Shown here piece by piece: positions 9,804 to 18,814 of a stretch of 64,000 bases of DNA; position 1 is the stretch's first letter, and each line of letters opens with the position of its first letter. The notes beneath the pieces are model-generated. The model had not been told where the DNA came from, did no database searches, and saw nothing but the letters and a program-made list of their open reading frames with translations. The stretch comes from Thalassotalea ponticola (GTDB lineage: Bacteria > Pseudomonadota > Gammaproteobacteria > Enterobacterales > Alteromonadaceae). The DNA lies in assembly GCF_041379045.1 (NCBI RefSeq), contig NZ_CP166871.1, positions 2,108,001-2,172,000 on the forward strand. The letters run 5' to 3'. The position numbers and the translations under genes were made by a program.

Positions 9804-11519
9804 ATGCGTACTAGCCAATATTTGCTTTCAACACTTAAGGAAACCCCAGCCAGCGCCGAGGTTATTAGTCACCAATACATGCTTCGAGCCGGCTTAATTC
9901 GCGCCGTGGCCTCTGGTATGTACACCTGGTTACCGACTGGTTTAAAGGTTCTTAAGAAAGTAGAAAATATCGTTCGAGAAGAAATGAATCGAGCGGGTGC
10001 AATTGAAACTTTGATGCCAATGGTTCAGCCTGCGGATTACTGGCAAGAGTCAGGTCGTTGGGAAGACTACGGTCCAGAGCTGCTGCGTTTAAAAGATCGT
10101 CACGACAGAGATTTTGTGTTGGGACCAACTCACGAAGAGGTGATCACTAAGTTAATCAGCAATGAGCTGAACTCGTACAAGCAATTACCGATCAACTTGT
10201 ATCAAATTCAAACCAAATTCCGCGACGAAGTTCGTCCTCGTTTTGGGGTGATGCGCGGACGTGAGTTTTTAATGAAAGATGCGTACTCTTTCCACTTATC
10301 ACAAGAAAGTTTACAGCAAACTTACGACATCATGCACGCGGCGTACTGTCGTATCTTCGAACGCCTCGGTTTGGATTATCGTCCGGTTATTGCCGATACC
10401 GGCTCAATTGGCGGTGATGCCTCGCATGAGTTCCACGTATTAGCTGACTCAGGCGAAGACGCAATTGCGTTTAGCACAGGCAGCGATTACGCGGCGAATA
10501 TTGAAAAAGCCGAAGCGCTCGCGCCACAAGGAGAGCGTGCAGCACCTGCGCAAGAACTCGATAAAGTGGCAACGCCAAATGTCCACAGTATTGATGAGGT
10601 CTGTGCATTTTTCAACACCACAGCAGACCAAGTTGCTAAAACACTGTTGGTGTTAGGGCATGCTGAAGAAGGCGAGGCAGCGCCAATTGTCGCTCTGGTA
10701 TTGCGCGGCGACCACGAGTTAAATGATATTAAAGCGGAACATTTAGCCGATGTGGCTAGTCCATTGACGTTTGCTACTGACGAGCAAATCAAAGCGGTAG
10801 CGGGATGTGATGCGGGCTCTATTGGCCCTATTGGTTTAGCGACAAACGTCATTGTTGATCGCAGTGCAGCTCACCTTGCTGACTTTATCTGTGGTGCCAA
10901 TGAAACCGGCTTCCACTACACGGGCGCTAATTTCGATCGCGATATCAACGACTATCAAGTTGCTGATATTCGCAACGTTGTCGCCGGTGACTTAAGCCCT
11001 TGCGGTCAAGGCACGCTAGAGATAAAACGCGGTATTGAGGTAGGCCATATCTTCCAGCTGGGCGAAAAATACGCAAAAGCGATGAACGCCGCCGTTCTTA
11101 ACGAAGAAGGTAAAAATCAAACCTTAACCATGGGTTGCTACGGTATTGGGGTATCGCGTATCGTTGCCGCAGCCATCGAACAAAATCACGACCAACACGG
11201 TATTATTTGGCCAGAAGCCATAGCCCCGTTCAAAGTGGTCATCATTCCAATGAACATGCACAAATCAGCGCGCGTTCAACAAACTGCTGAGGCTCTGTAT
11301 AAAGAGCTCACCGAGGCAGGTGTGGAAGTGTTGTTTGACGACCGCAAAGAGCGCCCAGGCGTCATGTTTAAAGACATGGAACTGATTGGTATCCCACACA
11401 GTATCGTGGTTGGTGAACGCAACTTAGATGCACAAGAAGTCGAGTACAAAAACCGGATCAGCGGTGAAAAATCAATGTTAAAAATTGCCGATGTGTGCCA
11501 AGTTATTGGTGACAAATAA
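9804..11519 (+). CDS. proS: Prolyl-tRNA synthetase
   Basis: A 571-residue class II aminoacyl-tRNA synthetase of the bacterial type, close to the E. coli length of 572. It charges tRNA-Pro in the cytoplasm. The class II motif 2 region [20 protein letters not shown] lies near residues 140-160, and motif 3 ([17 protein letters not shown]) near 445. Between them, about residues 225-400, lies the YbaK-like editing domain (INS) that removes mischarged alanine. The C-terminal anticodon-binding domain includes [17 protein letters not shown] strong terminator follows, so it is likely monocistronic. Confidence 0.97.
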   Translation: MRTSQYLLSTLKETPASAEVISHQYMLRAGLIRAVASGMYTWLPTGLKVLKKVENIVREEMNRAGAIETLMPMVQPADYWQESGRWEDYGPELLRLKDRHDRDFVLGPTHEEVITKLISNELNSYKQLPINLYQIQTKFRDEVRPRFGVMRGREFLMKDAYSFHLSQESLQQTYDIMHAAYCRIFERLGLDYRPVIADTGSIGGDASHEFHVLADSGEDAIAFSTGSDYAANIEKAEALAPQGERAAPAQELDKVATPNVHSIDEVCAFFNTTADQVAKTLLVLGHAEEGEAAPIVALVLRGDHELNDIKAEHLADVASPLTFATDEQIKAVAGCDAGSIGPIGLATNVIVDRSAAHLADFICGANETGFHYTGANFDRDINDYQVADIRNVVAGDLSPCGQGTLEIKRGIEVGHIFQLGEKYAKAMNAAVLNEEGKNQTLTMGCYGIGVSRIVAAAIEQNHDQHGIIWPEAIAPFKVVIIPMNMHKSARVQQTAEALYKELTEAGVEVLFDDRKERPGVMFKDMELIGIPHSIVVGERNLDAQEVEYKNRISGEKSMLKIADVCQVIGDK

Positions 11520-11542
11520 GCACATCGTTTGCGTTTAACCGA

Positions 11543-11580
11543 AAAAATCGGCGCAGGTATCATCTGTGCCGATTTTTTTT
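11543..11580. terminator. Bidirectional terminator between proS and the LRAT-like gene
   Basis: The imperfect stem AAAATCGGCGCAG / CTGTGCCGATTTT has a 7-base loop, eight T on the plus side and six A before the stem on the minus side. It can serve both convergent genes. Confidence 0.9.
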
Positions 11581-11631
11581 GCATTGCATACTTACAAATA
11601 GCGCCTGTTGGCGTAGTGATGTCACTTGCAG

Positions 11632-12264
11632 CTAAATACGCGCGTGTCGCTCACTAACGGCGAGCTCCGGGCGGCGCTGTTGCCATTTATCCCAGTATAT
11701 TTTTCGATCAAAGCGCTTTGACAAATACTTGTTTAGTTGATGAAACGTGGTGACATCCGCCTTTAAGCCACTGATGCAATACCAAGCGAAGCGATGGCAG
11801 TTGTTTTTAATCAAATTATATTGCCACATTTGATAGACACTTTTGGCTGCCCTTTGTGCAGTGATCTCATCGGCAAGTGCCTGACCATGACGATCGCAGG
11901 CGACAAAGATATCTGTACCCGAGCGCTCGTGTAAGAAGCGCATTGGTGATACCGCCTTAATTAAGCCACTTCCGTGAAGTTCAACGATGGTGTTGTCATC
12001 AACCCAAATACCAGTGTGCTCAAGTACCCTGCCTAAACCACAGCAAACCAAAGCACCAGGCTTCATTTGTGCCAGTGTTTCATTGGCAAATCGCTCATTC
12101 GGGTATCTAGCTATTCCGCTGTCGTGCTTGTTTAAGTGTTGGCGCGTGTCAATGCCGTCTTCGATTGAACGCAATTTATCTTGTTCATCTCGCTTGCCTT
12201 CGAGCTCTTTAATCACCACTGCGCCTAGAGCGGCAGCTGTTAGTACGAATAATGGTAAAGGCAT
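11632..12264 (-). CDS. LRAT / NlpC-P60-like domain protein
   Basis: A 210-residue protein with an N-terminal hydrophobic segment (residues 3-17) and a lecithin retinol acyltransferase-like domain at about residues 65-175. The likely thiol-enzyme residues are His83 in LEHTGIWV, His97 in VELHG and Cys156 in KNNCHRF, in the circularly permuted order expected for LRAT-type proteins. Bacterial members are poorly studied and may act as acyltransferases or amidases. I placed the start at the ATG at 12264 because GGGGGA lies just upstream; an in-frame TTG at 12282 would overlap that site. The gene is convergent with proS and divergent from alaA. The fold is likely and the substrate is unknown. Confidence 0.72.
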   Translation of the reverse strand: MPLPLFVLTAAALGAVVIKELEGKRDEQDKLRSIEDGIDTRQHLNKHDSGIARYPNERFANETLAQMKPGALVCCGLGRVLEHTGIWVDDNTIVELHGSGLIKAVSPMRFLHERSGTDIFVACDRHGQALADEITAQRAAKSVYQMWQYNLIKNNCHRFAWYCISGLKADVTTFHQLNKYLSKRFDRKIYWDKWQQRRPELAVSERHARI

Positions 12265-12414
12265 AATTCCCCCATATATCAAACTCTCTGTTAAGTTATA
12301 CCCAAGATATTGGCTAATTGCGCAAAAAAAGTGTCAGTAAGTGTGTCAAAGTAGTCAATTTTAGTTATGATGAAGTTAACTAATAACAAAAATTCAATAA
12401 ATAAGTTACTGATC

Positions 12415-13632
12415 ATGAGCGAGTATTTGAAGTCTAAAAAACTCACTGGAGTATGTTATGAAATTCGAGGTCGCATTGCTGAGGAAGCACAACGCCTTGA
12501 AGAAGAAGGTCACAAAATACTCAAACTGAATATCGGTAACCCTGCGCCGTTTGGCTTTTTGGCGCCCGATGATATCTTGCGCGATGTCATTCACAATCTA
12601 CCGACGGCTCAAGGCTACAGTGAATCCAAAGGAATATACTCAGCGCGTGTTGCGGTGATGCAATACTATCAACAGTTTGGTCTAAAAGATCTCGATGTTA
12701 ATCACATTTTTATCGGTAACGGGGTGAGTGAGCTGATCATCATGGCGATGCAGGCGTTGCTCAACGACGGTGATGAAGTGCTTATTCCCTCTCCTGATTA
12801 CCCGCTGTGGACGGCGGCGGTAGGACTGTCGGGAGGTAAGCCGGTTCACTATCGATGCGATCCGCAAAACCACTGGTATCCCGACATTGAGCATATCAAA
12901 GCGCAAATCAATCAACACAGCAAAGCCATTGTCTTGATCAACCCCAACAACCCAACCGGGGCGGTTTACCCTAACCACGTACTCGAACAAATTTTAGCGT
13001 TGGCTAAACAACACAACTTAATCGTCTTTTCTGATGAAATTTATGACAAGGTGTTGTACGACGGCGCAGAGCACACGCCAACAGCTAGTTTGAGTAGTGA
13101 TGTGCTAGTCGCCACCATGGGCGGATTGTCTAAGAATTACCGCATTGCCGGTTTTCGCGCTGGGTGGATGATGTTAACCGGCCCTATGTCCAAAGCGCGC
13201 AGTTATCTAGACGGCCTAACCATGCTCGCGTCAATGCGACTGTGCGCCAATGTTCCATGTCAATACGCCATTCAAACGGCGCTTGGCGGATATCAGAGTA
13301 TCAACGAGCTAGTGCAAGATGGCGGTCGCTTGAAAAATCAATTAGATTTGGCACATTCGATGATTAACGATATCAACGGGTTGAGCTGTCACAAAGCCAA
13401 AGGCGCTATGTATTTATTTGTCAAAGTAGACGGTGAAAAACTCGGCATCAACGATGACGAGCAAATGATCCTTGACTTGTTAAAGCAAAAGAAAATACTG
13501 TTGGTGCAAGGCAGTGCGTTTAATTTTAACGAAGGTATCTATTTTCGCTTAGTGTTTTTGCCGCATGCCGACGACCTAGTTGACGCAATAAATCGGCTTA
13601 AAGACTTTTTTGGCCACTACTCTCAACTTTAG
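12415..13632 (+). CDS. alaA: Alanine aminotransferase AlaA
   Basis: A 405-residue PLP-dependent class I aminotransferase, equal in length to E. coli AlaA (YfbQ) and closely similar throughout. It makes alanine from pyruvate and glutamate. Visible hallmarks are KLNIGNPAPFGF near residue 37, the NPNNPTGAVY motif (177-185), DEIYDK (207-212), the PLP lysine Lys240 in GGLSKNYR and the FRAGW arginine that follows. An upstream ATG at 12367 is in frame, but it adds a poorly coding 16-residue extension and has no better ribosome site, so I chose 12415 on family length. yfbR follows, as in E. coli. Confidence 0.93.
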   Translation: MSEYLKSKKLTGVCYEIRGRIAEEAQRLEEEGHKILKLNIGNPAPFGFLAPDDILRDVIHNLPTAQGYSESKGIYSARVAVMQYYQQFGLKDLDVNHIFIGNGVSELIIMAMQALLNDGDEVLIPSPDYPLWTAAVGLSGGKPVHYRCDPQNHWYPDIEHIKAQINQHSKAIVLINPNNPTGAVYPNHVLEQILALAKQHNLIVFSDEIYDKVLYDGAEHTPTASLSSDVLVATMGGLSKNYRIAGFRAGWMMLTGPMSKARSYLDGLTMLASMRLCANVPCQYAIQTALGGYQSINELVQDGGRLKNQLDLAHSMINDINGLSCHKAKGAMYLFVKVDGEKLGINDDEQMILDLLKQKKILLVQGSAFNFNEGIYFRLVFLPHADDLVDAINRLKDFFGHYSQL

Positions 13633-13906
13633 GACGTGTTAACCTGTGTTTGAATTTTCTACAATGAGCTATTTTTTGTAATAGCAAAGCAGAATAAACG
13701 ACGTTTGGTTGTTCCAAACGAGTGAATTCTAATGTCGTTGGTGCGAAAAATAGCCATTGCGCCGTGGGCTGAGGCTAAAATCGTTTTACTCGGCGTTAAA
13801 ACTGATGAATTTAGATGGCTAAACAACATAATGTTTGCCTTGATTAAAACGATCTTATTTCTCAGTATAATTATTAAACTAAGGTCAACACGCCCTAGGA
13901 GTGATT

Positions 13907-14512
13907 ATGGATAGTACCTTTCTCGCATGGTTATTTCGCATGCCACTGATCAAACGGTGGGCGTTAATGTATTGCGTTAAAACCGAAAACATTGCCGAGC
14001 ACTCACACCAAGTTGCCGTTGTCGCCCACTTATTAGCGGTGATTCGCAATACCATGTTCAACGGTGATCTCAATGCCGATCGCGCGGCCACCATTGCCCT
14101 GTATCACGAAGCTGCCGAAACCCGCTATGGCGATGTGGTGAGTCCGACTAAGTACGCCAACGAACAAATTTCGGCTGAATTTAAAAAAATTGAAAGCCTT
14201 GCCGAAAAAGAGTGCTTGGCTACCTTGCCAAAAGAGTTACAGGCCGCATTTGCCAGCATCATTGTACAAGACCGCGTTGATAGCGAGCTAAAAGCAGTGG
14301 TTAAAGCCGCCGATATTTTAGTAGCCTACATTAAAGCGATTAATGAGCTTTACCACAACAATCCTGAGTTTGCTCACGTTGAAGAAAAATTACAGCGCAA
14401 ACTCGCGGTACTCAAGGCCGACATGCCCGAAGTAGATTACTTTGTCAAAACTTTCATTCCTGCCTGTACAGCCACCGTTGACAAGCTCAGTCACCCTGCA
14501 AAAGGTGACTAA
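13907..14512 (+). CDS. yfbR: 5'-deoxynucleotidase YfbR, HD-domain type
   Basis: A 201-residue protein of the YfbR family, which removes phosphate from 5'-deoxynucleoside monophosphates. The start ATG is preceded by AGGAG at five bases. Family residues are present: Trp18, the ENIAEHSHQ block with metal-ligand His32, and the GDVVSPTKY segment. The usual HD pair of the motif YHDASE is here YHEAAE (His67-Glu68), so the metal-binding aspartate is replaced by glutamate. The gene follows alaA as in E. coli, although 274 bases separate them. In that gap I see only a 7-bp hairpin (CGTTTGG / CCAAACG at 13702-13720). Activity is probable but the changed ligand is notable. Confidence 0.88.
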   Translation: MDSTFLAWLFRMPLIKRWALMYCVKTENIAEHSHQVAVVAHLLAVIRNTMFNGDLNADRAATIALYHEAAETRYGDVVSPTKYANEQISAEFKKIESLAEKECLATLPKELQAAFASIIVQDRVDSELKAVVKAADILVAYIKAINELYHNNPEFAHVEEKLQRKLAVLKADMPEVDYFVKTFIPACTATVDKLSHPAKGD

Positions 14513-14540
14513 CCAAAAAAACGATAAGCTGTGAGATCAG

Positions 14541-14675
14541 AGCTGTAAGCCAGCTATAAGCCGTAAGCTGTAAGCTGTAAGCCGTAGCCGTAAGATGTAA
14601 GCTGTAAGCCGTAGCCGTAGCCGTAAGATGTAAGCTGTAAGCCGTAAGCCGTAGCCGTAAGATGTAAGCCGTAAA
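14541..14675. repeat. Degenerate tandem repeat of 6-7 base units
   Basis: The tract is built from the heptamers GTAAGCC, GTAAGCT and GTAAGAT mixed with the hexamer GTAGCC. A longer period of roughly 27-40 bases is also visible, because the order GTAAGCTGTAAGCC-GTAGCC-GTAAGAT recurs about three times. It lies between yfbR and the B12 riboswitch promoter. Open frames across it on the minus strand are low-complexity products of the repeat and not genes. Confidence 0.9.
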
Positions 14676-14751
14676 CTTTAAAGTGACATGGTTAACCAGC
14701 GTGAATAACACCTGTGGCATCGAACAAAAAACGGCTAACGCGATAAACCCT

Positions 14752-14779
14752 TTGTCTTGGTTGAACAAACTGCTATGAT
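14752..14779 (+). promoter_or_regulatory. Predicted sigma-70 promoter of the B12 operon
   Basis: TTGTCT (14752-14757) and TATGAT (14774-14779) are separated by 16 bases, and TGC before the -10 makes an extended -10 element. The predicted transcript would start a few bases before the riboswitch. Confidence 0.6.
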
Positions 14780-14794
14780 GAGCTTACTTTAATA

Positions 14795-15022
14795 GGTGTT
14801 TGCTTGTGTTGATCACTGGTAGCTGATTCATCAACGTCGGTCTGTCTTTCAAAGCAAACTTAAAAGGGAATGAGGTGTAAACCCTCAACTGTTCCCGCAA
14901 CTGTAAGTAAAGCGTTTTTATAAGCCACTGGTATCGATACATACTGGGAAGGATAAAAACTAAACGTGTTAATCGCCCGATAGCGGTAAACGCGTTACTT
15001 TACGAGTCAGGAGACCTGCCTA
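14795..15022 (+). promoter_or_regulatory. Cobalamin (B12) riboswitch
   Basis: The conserved elements of the adenosylcobalamin riboswitch appear in order: AGGTGTTTGCTT with a distal AAGCAAAC partner, AAAAGGGAA, a GTAAA segment, TCCCGCAACTGTAA, GCCACTG, TGGGAAGG, and the B12 box GAGTCAGGAGACCTGCC ending near 15020. The aptamer precedes a five-gene B12 uptake operon, as expected. Binding of adenosylcobalamin should lower expression. I see no intrinsic terminator directly after the aptamer; the expression platform must lie in the following 270-base leader. Confidence 0.96.
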
Positions 15023-15294
15023 CTAAAGGACAGTATTCGTGCGGGTAACGCGATGCAAGTCGAGTAACTATCATTCCATCACTTTGATGCATGGTTGTCA
15101 TGCCGACCTGTTACCGATCCCGCCGTATGGCTGACAATACATGATTTTATGGTGTTGTTAACACACTGACATAAAAACCATTAACCACAGAATCTCAGCG
15201 TTACTAGCAAACACAGCATCGACGATGTTGTCAGCTTTGGCTGTTAACTAACGCGCACAGGACTGTGATTTGCGGCATAAGGTGACCCGTTAAA
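15023..15294 (+). promoter_or_regulatory. Structured leader between B12 riboswitch and first gene
   Basis: This non-coding stretch is rich in inverted repeats. GCGGGTAAC at 15041-15049 can pair with GTTA plus CCCGC near 15109-15123. GCATG / CATGC forms a small hairpin near 15090. A longer stem-loop at 15145-15176 combines TTTTATG / CATAAAA with an inner GTGTT / AACAC. None is followed by a T-run. I infer that part of it is the riboswitch expression platform, but its mechanism cannot be assigned by eye. Confidence 0.5.
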
Positions 15295-16125
15295 ATGAGG
15301 CAAACAGCCCTTCGATGTCAGCAATTGAGTTGGCGACCACAACAGCACGCGGTGTTGCGCGATATTGACCTCACCGTTAACTCTGGCGAGGTGGTCAGTG
15401 TTATTGGTCCTAACGGCGCAGGCAAAACGTCGCTGTTAAAATGTATAGCCGGACTCATTACCGACTTTGAAGGACGCGTGTTTATCAATGAGCAGCCTAT
15501 ACATCTGCTCAGTCGCCGCCAGATTGCCAAGCAATTAGCCTTTGTTGAGCAACAACACAGTAACTACGTCAACTTGCGCTGCAGCGATATTTTGCAAACA
15601 GGCTTGATTGCACAGCAACCACTATTTAGTCTCAGTAGTTCAACCGAGCAACAACAATTGCAAAACGCCCTGCATACAGTCGGTCTGTCAGATCACGGTA
15701 ATAGCCTGTTTACAACCTTATCTGGTGGCGAGCAGCAACGACTGATGATCGCCAGAGCTCTGGTACAGCAATCAAACATTATCGTCCTCGATGAGCCAAC
15801 CAATCACCTAGATATCTTTTATCAACAGCAAATTCTAAGCTTAGTCCGAAGGCTGGGTGTGACCGTGATTATGAGCCTGCACGATATCAATCTCGCCAGC
15901 TATTACAGTGACAAAATAGCGTTACTTAACAAGGGAAAGGTTGTTGCCTTTGGCGCTGTAGATGAAGTGCTAACACCCTCGTTATTAGAACCCGTTTTTC
16001 ATGTGCGCAGCCAGGTCAGTAAGCAGCGTTGTGCAGATAACACCTGGTACACTCATGTACAATTTGCCCCCAGTAAACAACCCGATTTCAATGCGTCCTT
16101 CGGCGATAATAAGGGGGCTGTATGA
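15295..16125 (+). CDS. btuD: Vitamin B12 ABC transporter, ATP-binding protein
   Basis: A 276-residue ABC ATPase of the iron-siderophore/B12 group that powers cobalamin import across the inner membrane. Walker A is GPNGAGKT at residues 38-45, the signature is LSGGEQQR at 142-149, and Walker B is IIVLDEP at 162-168, followed by the D-loop TNHLD and an H-loop histidine in MSLHD. AAGGTGA lies nine bases before the ATG. The last bases overlap the permease start in an ATGA arrangement, which points to translational coupling. Assignment to B12 and not iron comes from the riboswitch and from the adjacent btuR, btuF and btuB genes. Confidence 0.92.
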   Translation: MRQTALRCQQLSWRPQQHAVLRDIDLTVNSGEVVSVIGPNGAGKTSLLKCIAGLITDFEGRVFINEQPIHLLSRRQIAKQLAFVEQQHSNYVNLRCSDILQTGLIAQQPLFSLSSSTEQQQLQNALHTVGLSDHGNSLFTTLSGGEQQRLMIARALVQQSNIIVLDEPTNHLDIFYQQQILSLVRRLGVTVIMSLHDINLASYYSDKIALLNKGKVVAFGAVDEVLTPSLLEPVFHVRSQVSKQRCADNTWYTHVQFAPSKQPDFNASFGDNKGAV

Positions 16126-17141
16126 CCGAGACGTCTCGTCCTCAATTAAGGGGTAATCTGTATCTGTTGGTGATATCTATCGCCGTGATCTTAATAAGTA
16201 TTGTCGCAGCGCTCGGTTTGGGTTCAAGCGATGTCTCGTACCGACAATTATGGCAATGTATAGACGCCTGTGAAACGCCACTGTATCACACCATCTTTTT
16301 TGAGCTGCGCCTGCCTCGCATATTAACCGGTTTTATTGTCGGTGCTGGCTTAGCCGTTGCCGGTTCGTTATTGCAAAACGCAACGCGCAACCCGTTAGCC
16401 GATCCGTATTTATTTGGCATTGTCGCCGGTGCCGGACTTGGTGCTACCGTAACTAACCTCATTGACCTGCAACATTGGCCGGTAGCCACGCAGGCATTAG
16501 TACTACCCATTGCCGCCTTCATCGGCGCTCTAGTGGCCATTGGCTTAGTACTTAGCGTATTGAATCGGTATAACCTGCACCGCAGTGAGCACGTATTACT
16601 TGCCGGAGTGGCTATCTCATTTTTACTGAGTGCGATCACCAGTTTTATTCTTTACACCGGAGATGCCTTTGCGGCTAACCGGGTGATTTTTTGGTTGATG
16701 GGCTCGCTTGCGCAAGCTAACAGCCACAGTGTATACGTGTTGTTACCTATTGTAGCGGTGTCCATTTTACTGTCGCTGTTAATGAGCAAACAACTCGACG
16801 CTTTACTGCTTGGTGACGACAGCGCTAAGACGGTTGGTGTCGATGCGCAAAAATTACGCATCGCAGTACTGGTACTGTGTGCACTGATGTGCGCTATGAT
16901 TGTCGCCTTTTGCGGTGGCATCGGATTTGTTGGTTTGATGATCCCACATGTCGTACGCCGCTTGTTTTCACTGACCAGTTTCAAATTAATTATCTTTAGT
17001 GCCTTGGTTGGTGGGGTCTTTTTAGTGTGGGTGGATGTACTGGCGCGCACCCTACTAGACGGTCAAGAACTTCCCATTGGGGTAATAACCTCGTTACTTG
17101 GCTCGCTGTTCTTTTTAACCTTGATGCGCCATACCAAGTAG
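16122..17141 (+). CDS. btuC: Vitamin B12 ABC transporter, permease
   Basis: A 339-residue FecCD/BtuC-type permease with about ten hydrophobic segments. Family motifs are clear: the LRLPRILTGFIVGAGLAVAG segment near residue 62, QNATRNPLADPYLFGI around 85, and the C-terminal GGIGFVGLMIPHVVRRL, which includes the coupling helix that contacts the ATPase. It overlaps the btuD stop by four bases. With BtuD and BtuF it forms the inner-membrane cobalamin importer. The gene lacks an unusual feature and the substrate comes from operon context. Confidence 0.93.
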   Translation: MTETSRPQLRGNLYLLVISIAVILISIVAALGLGSSDVSYRQLWQCIDACETPLYHTIFFELRLPRILTGFIVGAGLAVAGSLLQNATRNPLADPYLFGIVAGAGLGATVTNLIDLQHWPVATQALVLPIAAFIGALVAIGLVLSVLNRYNLHRSEHVLLAGVAISFLLSAITSFILYTGDAFAANRVIFWLMGSLAQANSHSVYVLLPIVAVSILLSLLMSKQLDALLLGDDSAKTVGVDAQKLRIAVLVLCALMCAMIVAFCGGIGFVGLMIPHVVRRLFSLTSFKLIIFSALVGGVFLVWVDVLARTLLDGQELPIGVITSLLGSLFFLTLMRHTK

Positions 17142-17186
17142 CAAACCAATTTTCCTTATATTCAGCAAACGAAAACGAGTAACTCG

Positions 17187-17789
17187 ATGACAGATAACAA
17201 GCAACAGCAAAAACATCAACAACGACAGCAACAGTTAAAACAAGAAGTTGACCAAGCTATTGCCAACGCCACCATAGACAAAGGGCTGGTGGTGGTGATC
17301 ACCGGTAATGGCAAAGGCAAGTCAACATCGGGATTTGGCACCGTCGCTCGTGCCGTCGGTCATGACTTACGCGCCAGCGTTGTCCAATTTATCAAAGGCT
17401 CTTGGAGCTGCGGTGAGCGCAATTTGCTAAGCCAGCACGGTGTTGATTTTTATGTCATGGCTACTGGGTTTACTTGGGAAACGCAAAACAAAGCGCAAGA
17501 TACCGAGGCCGCACAAGACGCCTGGCAAGCGGCGAAAACCATGTTAGCCGACCCGAGTATCGATGTTGTACTACTAGATGAAATCACCTACATGATCAGT
17601 TATCACTACATTGACATTGATGAGGTGATGACGGCAATCGAGCAACGACCGAGTCATCAGCACGTGCTGATCACCGGACGTAACTGCCATCGACGCCTGA
17701 TTGACTACGCCGATACCGTCTCGCAAGTGCAATCGGTTAAACACGCCTTTGATAACGGTATTAAGGCCCAACAAGGCATTGATTGGTGA
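17187..17789 (+). CDS. btuR: Cob(I)alamin adenosyltransferase, BtuR/CobO type
   Basis: A 200-residue enzyme that transfers the adenosyl group of ATP to cob(I)alamin, making the coenzyme that the upstream riboswitch senses. The P-loop GNGKGKST is at residues 40-47, and VVLLDEI near 128 is the Walker B-like strand. The late block VLITGRNCHRRLIDYADTVS corresponds to the usual GRGCHRDILELADTVSE motif. The N-terminus is unusually rich in Gln and Lys (residues 4-18). It starts 45 bases after btuC and its stop overlaps the next start by one base (TGATG), so it is part of the operon. Confidence 0.94.
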   Translation: MTDNKQQQKHQQRQQQLKQEVDQAIANATIDKGLVVVITGNGKGKSTSGFGTVARAVGHDLRASVVQFIKGSWSCGERNLLSQHGVDFYVMATGFTWETQNKAQDTEAAQDAWQAAKTMLADPSIDVVLLDEITYMISYHYIDIDEVMTAIEQRPSHQHVLITGRNCHRRLIDYADTVSQVQSVKHAFDNGIKAQQGIDW

Positions 17790-18793
17790 TGGCGATTCGA
17801 AGCTTCCCTTACATGTTGCCGTTGACAAGCCGAATAACCCAGAGCAACAAACCGAGTTGGCTACGTCTCAGAACAGGCTTTGCCTCGTCGATGTATCAAC
17901 TCACAGGGCTTTGCTCGATTGCGCTGATACTGGCAATGCAAATGGCGGTTGCTATGCCTAGTGTCAGCTCTTCTGAGCTCGATGCAACCAGCAGCGAGCC
18001 TTCAACAACGCTACCACAGCAGGATAAAACAACGGATAAGCGCATTGTTGCCCTTGCTCCGCATATTGTTGAAATGCTCCATGAAATTGGAGCCTATGAT
18101 CACATTATTGCCACCTCTGAACACGCAGACTACCCCCTGCAAGCCAAGCAGTTACCGCGAGTGGGTAACTATTTGGCGTTGGATATTGAGCGCATACTGC
18201 AACTGCAACCCGATCTGGTTATCGCTTGGCAAAGTGGCGTGCCGATTAATGACCTTGCGCGATTACAGAGTTTGGGAATAGATGTGCTGTTTTCAAATCC
18301 GACACAGCTATCTGATGTTGCCGATGAGCTACGCTGGCTAGGTCAATTAACCGGTCATCAATCATTAGCCAACCGCAAAGCAGCACTATTTGAAAAACAG
18401 CTCAGCCAGTTAACAAAACACTATCAAAACCGACCTAGGGTATCGGTATTTTATCAGTTATGGGCCCATCCCCTAACCACTGTGGCCAAAGATGCGTGGT
18501 CACAGCAGCAACTTGATATTTGTGGGGCCTACAATCCGTTCAACAGCGCGACAAGCCAATACCCACAAATTAATATTGAACAAGTTCTACTCGCCAACCC
18601 TGACGTGATCATTGTGCCACAATCACAATCAGTGACTAGCGATGGGTTTGACTGGTCAAAATACCCGTCGATAACAGCGGTTGTTCAACAGCAATACATT
18701 CACCCTAACGCCGATGCCCTGCACCGCATGAGTTACCGCTTAATTGATGAGCTGGCGATGCTGTGTGAGCGCATCGATGCATTTCGCCAATAA
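17789..18793 (+). CDS. btuF: Periplasmic vitamin B12-binding protein
   Basis: A 334-residue class III substrate-binding protein that delivers cobalamin to BtuCD. After a long basic N-terminus (residues 1-33) comes a hydrophobic segment (LTGLCSIALILAMQMAVA) that should direct export. The mature part has the BtuF pattern: RIVALAPHIVEMLHEIGA, RVGNYLALDIERILQLQPDLVIAW and the C-terminal ALHRMSYRLIDELAMLCERI. Three starts are possible, TTG 17783, GTG 17786 and ATG 17789; I chose the ATG, which overlaps the btuR stop by one base and suggests coupling. The extended N-region before the signal core is odd, and an internal ATG at 17891 could be the true start. Confidence 0.88.
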   Translation: MAIRSFPYMLPLTSRITQSNKPSWLRLRTGFASSMYQLTGLCSIALILAMQMAVAMPSVSSSELDATSSEPSTTLPQQDKTTDKRIVALAPHIVEMLHEIGAYDHIIATSEHADYPLQAKQLPRVGNYLALDIERILQLQPDLVIAWQSGVPINDLARLQSLGIDVLFSNPTQLSDVADELRWLGQLTGHQSLANRKAALFEKQLSQLTKHYQNRPRVSVFYQLWAHPLTTVAKDAWSQQQLDICGAYNPFNSATSQYPQINIEQVLLANPDVIIVPQSQSVTSDGFDWSKYPSITAVVQQQYIHPNADALHRMSYRLIDELAMLCERIDAFRQ

Positions 18794-18814
18794 TATCTTT
18801 AAGAGTTAGATAAC

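Noticed and set aside
13732..13914. A 60-codon frame between alaA and yfbR with a hydrophobic middle
   Set aside because: It overlaps the yfbR start and ribosome site, has no ribosome site of its own, and looks like promoter DNA read by chance.
14487..14768. Minus-strand open frame across the tandem repeat
   Set aside because: Its product is low-complexity (repeats of TAYSLHLTA type) generated by the nucleotide repeat, with no ribosome site.
15023..15294. A leader peptide gene between the B12 riboswitch and btuD
   Set aside because: Only frames of 4 and 15 codons were found, with no ribosome site and no informative composition.
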